NCBI GenBank assembly: GCA_900103495.1
Contig: FMWZ01000004.1
Coordinates: 124,001-188,000, forward strand
Length of the DNA: 64,000 nt
Reading direction: 5' to 3'
Source: Lachnospiraceae bacterium G11
Lineage (GTDB): Bacteria > Bacillota > Clostridia > Lachnospirales > Lachnospiraceae
Below the pieces are notes generated by a model, which saw only the letters and a program-made list of their open reading frames with translations, did no database searches and was not told where the DNA came from. Both the position numbers and the translations under genes were made by a program. This document shows positions 62,174 through 64,000 of this stretch, piece after piece. The number at the start of each line of letters is the position of its first letter. Positions within the stretch are counted from its first letter, which is position 1.

Positions 62174-62935
62174 ATGGAAAAACGTCGCGAGGATTTTGAC
62201 AATTATGAGGACTATGAAAATTATCGGAGACGCAGAAGAGAATATATAATAAGACAGAAGGTAGCCAGAAGAAAAAAGAGAATTCGCCGAAGAATAAGGC
62301 TACTTACATTTGAAATTCTTATACTGGCAGGAGTGGTGCTTTTGGCGGTCAAGCTGTTTGGGCCTTCAAAGACCGTAGATAAGAGAGAGGTTGCACTTTA
62401 CGATGCGGCTGTACCCGCTGCAAATACTACGGCAGACAAAATCGAAGCCTCTCAGAAAAGCACAGAAATTCCGGAATGGATTGTTGTGAATTATATAGAT
62501 GAGGGCAACCCTTCCCGTTCAGGATTAAAGCTTGATGGAGTTAACAATATAGTTATTCACTACGTGGGGAACCCCGGCACAACGGCAGAGCAGAACAGAA
62601 ACTTTTATAATCAGCCGGATTCCAATGTAAGTTCTCACTTCGTTGTGGGAATCGATGGTCATGTTATTATGTGTCTGCCTTTAGATGAGTATTCAGCGGC
62701 CAGCAATCACAGAAATCACGATACAATTTCCATAGAGGTATGTCATGAAGATACGACCGGTGAGTTTAGCGACGAGGCCTATGATTCTCTTGTTAAGCTT
62801 GTAGACTGGCTTATGGAAAGATTTGATTTGGAGGCAGATGACGTAATAAGGCATTATGATGTTACGGGTAAAATGTGCCCCCTCTACTATGTAGAACATG
62901 AAGACGCATGGGAACAGTTTAAGGCGGACTTATAG
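62174..62935 (+). CDS. N-acetylmuramoyl-L-alanine amidase (amidase_2), membrane-anchored
   Basis: A 253-residue protein: a highly basic N-terminal tail of about 40 residues, a membrane segment (about 43-62), a linker and an amidase_2/PGRP domain. Zinc ligands can be placed as the His in NIVIHYVGNP, the His in VIRHYDVTG and the Cys in GKMCP. Other motifs are VSSHFVVGIDGHVIMCLPLD and DTISIEVCHED. It cuts the bond between N-acetylmuramic acid and the stem peptide. Orientation suggests the enzyme domain outside the cell. A terminator-like hairpin follows. Confidence 0.92.
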   Translation: MEKRREDFDNYEDYENYRRRRREYIIRQKVARRKKRIRRRIRLLTFEILILAGVVLLAVKLFGPSKTVDKREVALYDAAVPAANTTADKIEASQKSTEIPEWIVVNYIDEGNPSRSGLKLDGVNNIVIHYVGNPGTTAEQNRNFYNQPDSNVSSHFVVGIDGHVIMCLPLDEYSAASNHRNHDTISIEVCHEDTTGEFSDEAYDSLVKLVDWLMERFDLEADDVIRHYDVTGKMCPLYYVEHEDAWEQFKADL

Positions 62936-62954
62936 AATATAACCGGACTTTATT

Positions 62955-63001
62955 AAAGGCTTTCATTGCAGATTTAAAAGATTTGCAATGGAAGCTTTTT
63001 T
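62955..63001 (+). terminator. Intrinsic terminator after the amidase gene
   Basis: AAAGGCTTTCATTGCA pairs with TGCAATGGAAGCTTT with one bulge and one wobble, then six T. Confidence 0.8.
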
Positions 63002-63086
63002 AATGCGTTCTGTTGTAAATTTAGATATAATATAGAGGTATTACTGACCGTCACAGGTCAAGCGGTAAGAAAGGATTTAAGGTTTA

Positions 63087-64000
63087 ATGGCAAGCTCCAA
63101 CTGGTACAAAATCGACAATGTATCCAAGGTGTTTCTGGCTACTGTCGGGAAAAGAGATACAAGATCAATCAGGCTTAGCTGTACCCTTAATGAAGATGTG
63201 GACCCGGAACTTCTTAAGGAAGCTGTGCTTTCGGCAATTGAGGACAGGCCCCAGGTGCAGGTAAGAATAAGAAGAGGTTTCTTCTGGCATTATATGGAGG
63301 ATACGGATATTCTTCCTACGGTGGAAGAGGAGAATGACAGGATTTGTCCTGCTTTGTATTCCCCCTCCAAAACCATGCTTCACTATCGTGTCACATATTT
63401 TGGTAAAAGGATAAATCTGGATATTTCTCATGTGCTTACTGACGGAACAGGAGCACTGGAGTTTCTTAATATAATAGTTCTTGATTATCTGAAGCGTAAA
63501 TATCCCGGAGAACTGACGAATGTAACAATTCACTCAGGGGCATCAGAAGGAGATCTGAGCCAGGACAGCTACAGGCAGTTCTTTGGTGGAAAGAATCTTT
63601 CGAGTGGCTCCTCGGATTCTGTTGCTTTTCATCCCGGAGGAATCAAGCTTCCCTATAATCAACTGCAGTTTTTTGAGATTGAGCTTCCCACATCACAGGT
63701 TCTTCCGAAGGCCAAGGAAATTAAGGTTTCTTTGACCAGTTATTTTGGCGCTTTATGGATGATGGCCATTCGCGACGAGATGCCGCCAAGGAAGAGAAAT
63801 CTTCCTGTGACGATATCGCTTCCGGTTAATCTCAGAAATTATTATCCTTCAAAGACTGTAAGGAATTTCTTTAACAGCGTTAATGTGACTCATGTTTTTG
63901 ATAAAGATATTACCCTTGAAGAACTGGCGGTAGAATTTGATGCATCCCTTAAGAGCCATCTTACTGAGGAAGCTGTAAAGAAGCAGATGGACAGTTTCGA
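63087..64000 (+). CDS. Condensation-fold acyltransferase (alcohol acetyltransferase-like), partial
   Basis: The gene starts at 63087 and runs off the right edge after about 304 residues. The motif ISHVLTDGTGALEFL (around residues 112-126) is the H-x3-D-G active-site element of the chloramphenicol acetyltransferase/condensation fold. LPVTISLPVNLRNYYPS and RNFFNSVNV match the solvent-channel motif of the WS/DGAT-like and alcohol acetyltransferase group. It probably transfers an acyl group to a lipid or alcohol. TATAAT at 63026-63031 and AAGGATTTAAGG upstream support the start. The C-terminal quarter is not in the window. Confidence 0.82.
   Translation, partial: MASSNWYKIDNVSKVFLATVGKRDTRSIRLSCTLNEDVDPELLKEAVLSAIEDRPQVQVRIRRGFFWHYMEDTDILPTVEEENDRICPALYSPSKTMLHYRVTYFGKRINLDISHVLTDGTGALEFLNIIVLDYLKRKYPGELTNVTIHSGASEGDLSQDSYRQFFGGKNLSSGSSDSVAFHPGGIKLPYNQLQFFEIELPTSQVLPKAKEIKVSLTSYFGALWMMAIRDEMPPRKRNLPVTISLPVNLRNYYPSKTVRNFFNSVNVTHVFDKDITLEELAVEFDASLKSHLTEEAVKKQMDSF

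Noticed and set aside
1-64000. CRISPR arrays, IS elements, tRNA or rRNA genes, prophage
   Set aside because: None seen: no regularly spaced repeats, no transposase or integrase motifs, no tRNA-like cloverleaf noticed. A tool such as tRNAscan would be needed for full certainty.

Overview
The window looks like a chromosomal segment of a low-to-moderate GC Firmicute of the family Lachnospiraceae, probably close to Butyrivibrio or Pseudobutyrivibrio. The evidence is AGGAGG-type ribosome binding sites with frequent TTG and GTG starts, a YesM/YesN two-component pair next to a LipO/LplB/YtcP-type sugar importer, pyruvate phosphate dikinase, and the clostridial gene order asp23-nusB-xseA-xseB-ispA-dxs-tlyA-nadK-argR-recN. 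No tRNA, rRNA, IS element or CRISPR array was seen. Both edges cut genes.

Layout. 1-1069: the end of a radical-SAM DNA-repair-type protein and its partner. 1117-4673: SGNH hydrolase, Dabb protein, acyltransferase and a GMP synthase that lacks its glutaminase domain. 4783-11762: sensor kinase, AraC-type response regulator, lipoprotein and two permeases of a carbohydrate importer without its own ATPase; paired direct repeats sit just upstream of the lipoprotein promoter. 11865-14373: a serine hydrolase and a GH25 lysozyme with SH3b domains. 14431-19098: a chemotaxis receptor (minus strand) and an ECF-type sigma factor operon ending in an ABC exporter. 19165-23679: phosphoglucomutase-type enzyme, flavin reductase, glmS and a small conserved protein. 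23985-29331: an XRE-PAS-DHp-REC regulator without an ATPase domain, a dipeptidase, an NlpC/P60-like protein, a Nudix hydrolase and a second serine hydrolase. 29541-35650: a complete oligopeptide importer. 35733-41165: a TetR regulator followed by a DUF308 protein, an MMPL exporter and a secreted heptad-repeat protein. 41303-44178: release factor 3 and a transglutaminase-like protein. 44246-53660: the conserved housekeeping run ending in greA. 53822-56449: ppdK. 56450-59707: an accessory island with inverted repeats, an AbiE type IV toxin-antitoxin operon and a phosphoesterase. 59689-64000: GGDEF protein, Eis-like acetyltransferase, amidase and the start of a condensation-fold acyltransferase.

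The most unusual content is (i) the one-polypeptide regulator at 23985, which keeps the phospho-acceptor His and Asp plus a DNA-binding domain but has lost the kinase catalytic domain; (ii) the AbiE/phosphoesterase cassette with an array of ACGTGA inverted repeats, a strong operator-like hairpin and a 12-bp direct repeat at its two edges; and (iii) the GMP synthase reduced to its ATP-pyrophosphatase half. Functions are assigned from motifs read by eye; no database search was run.
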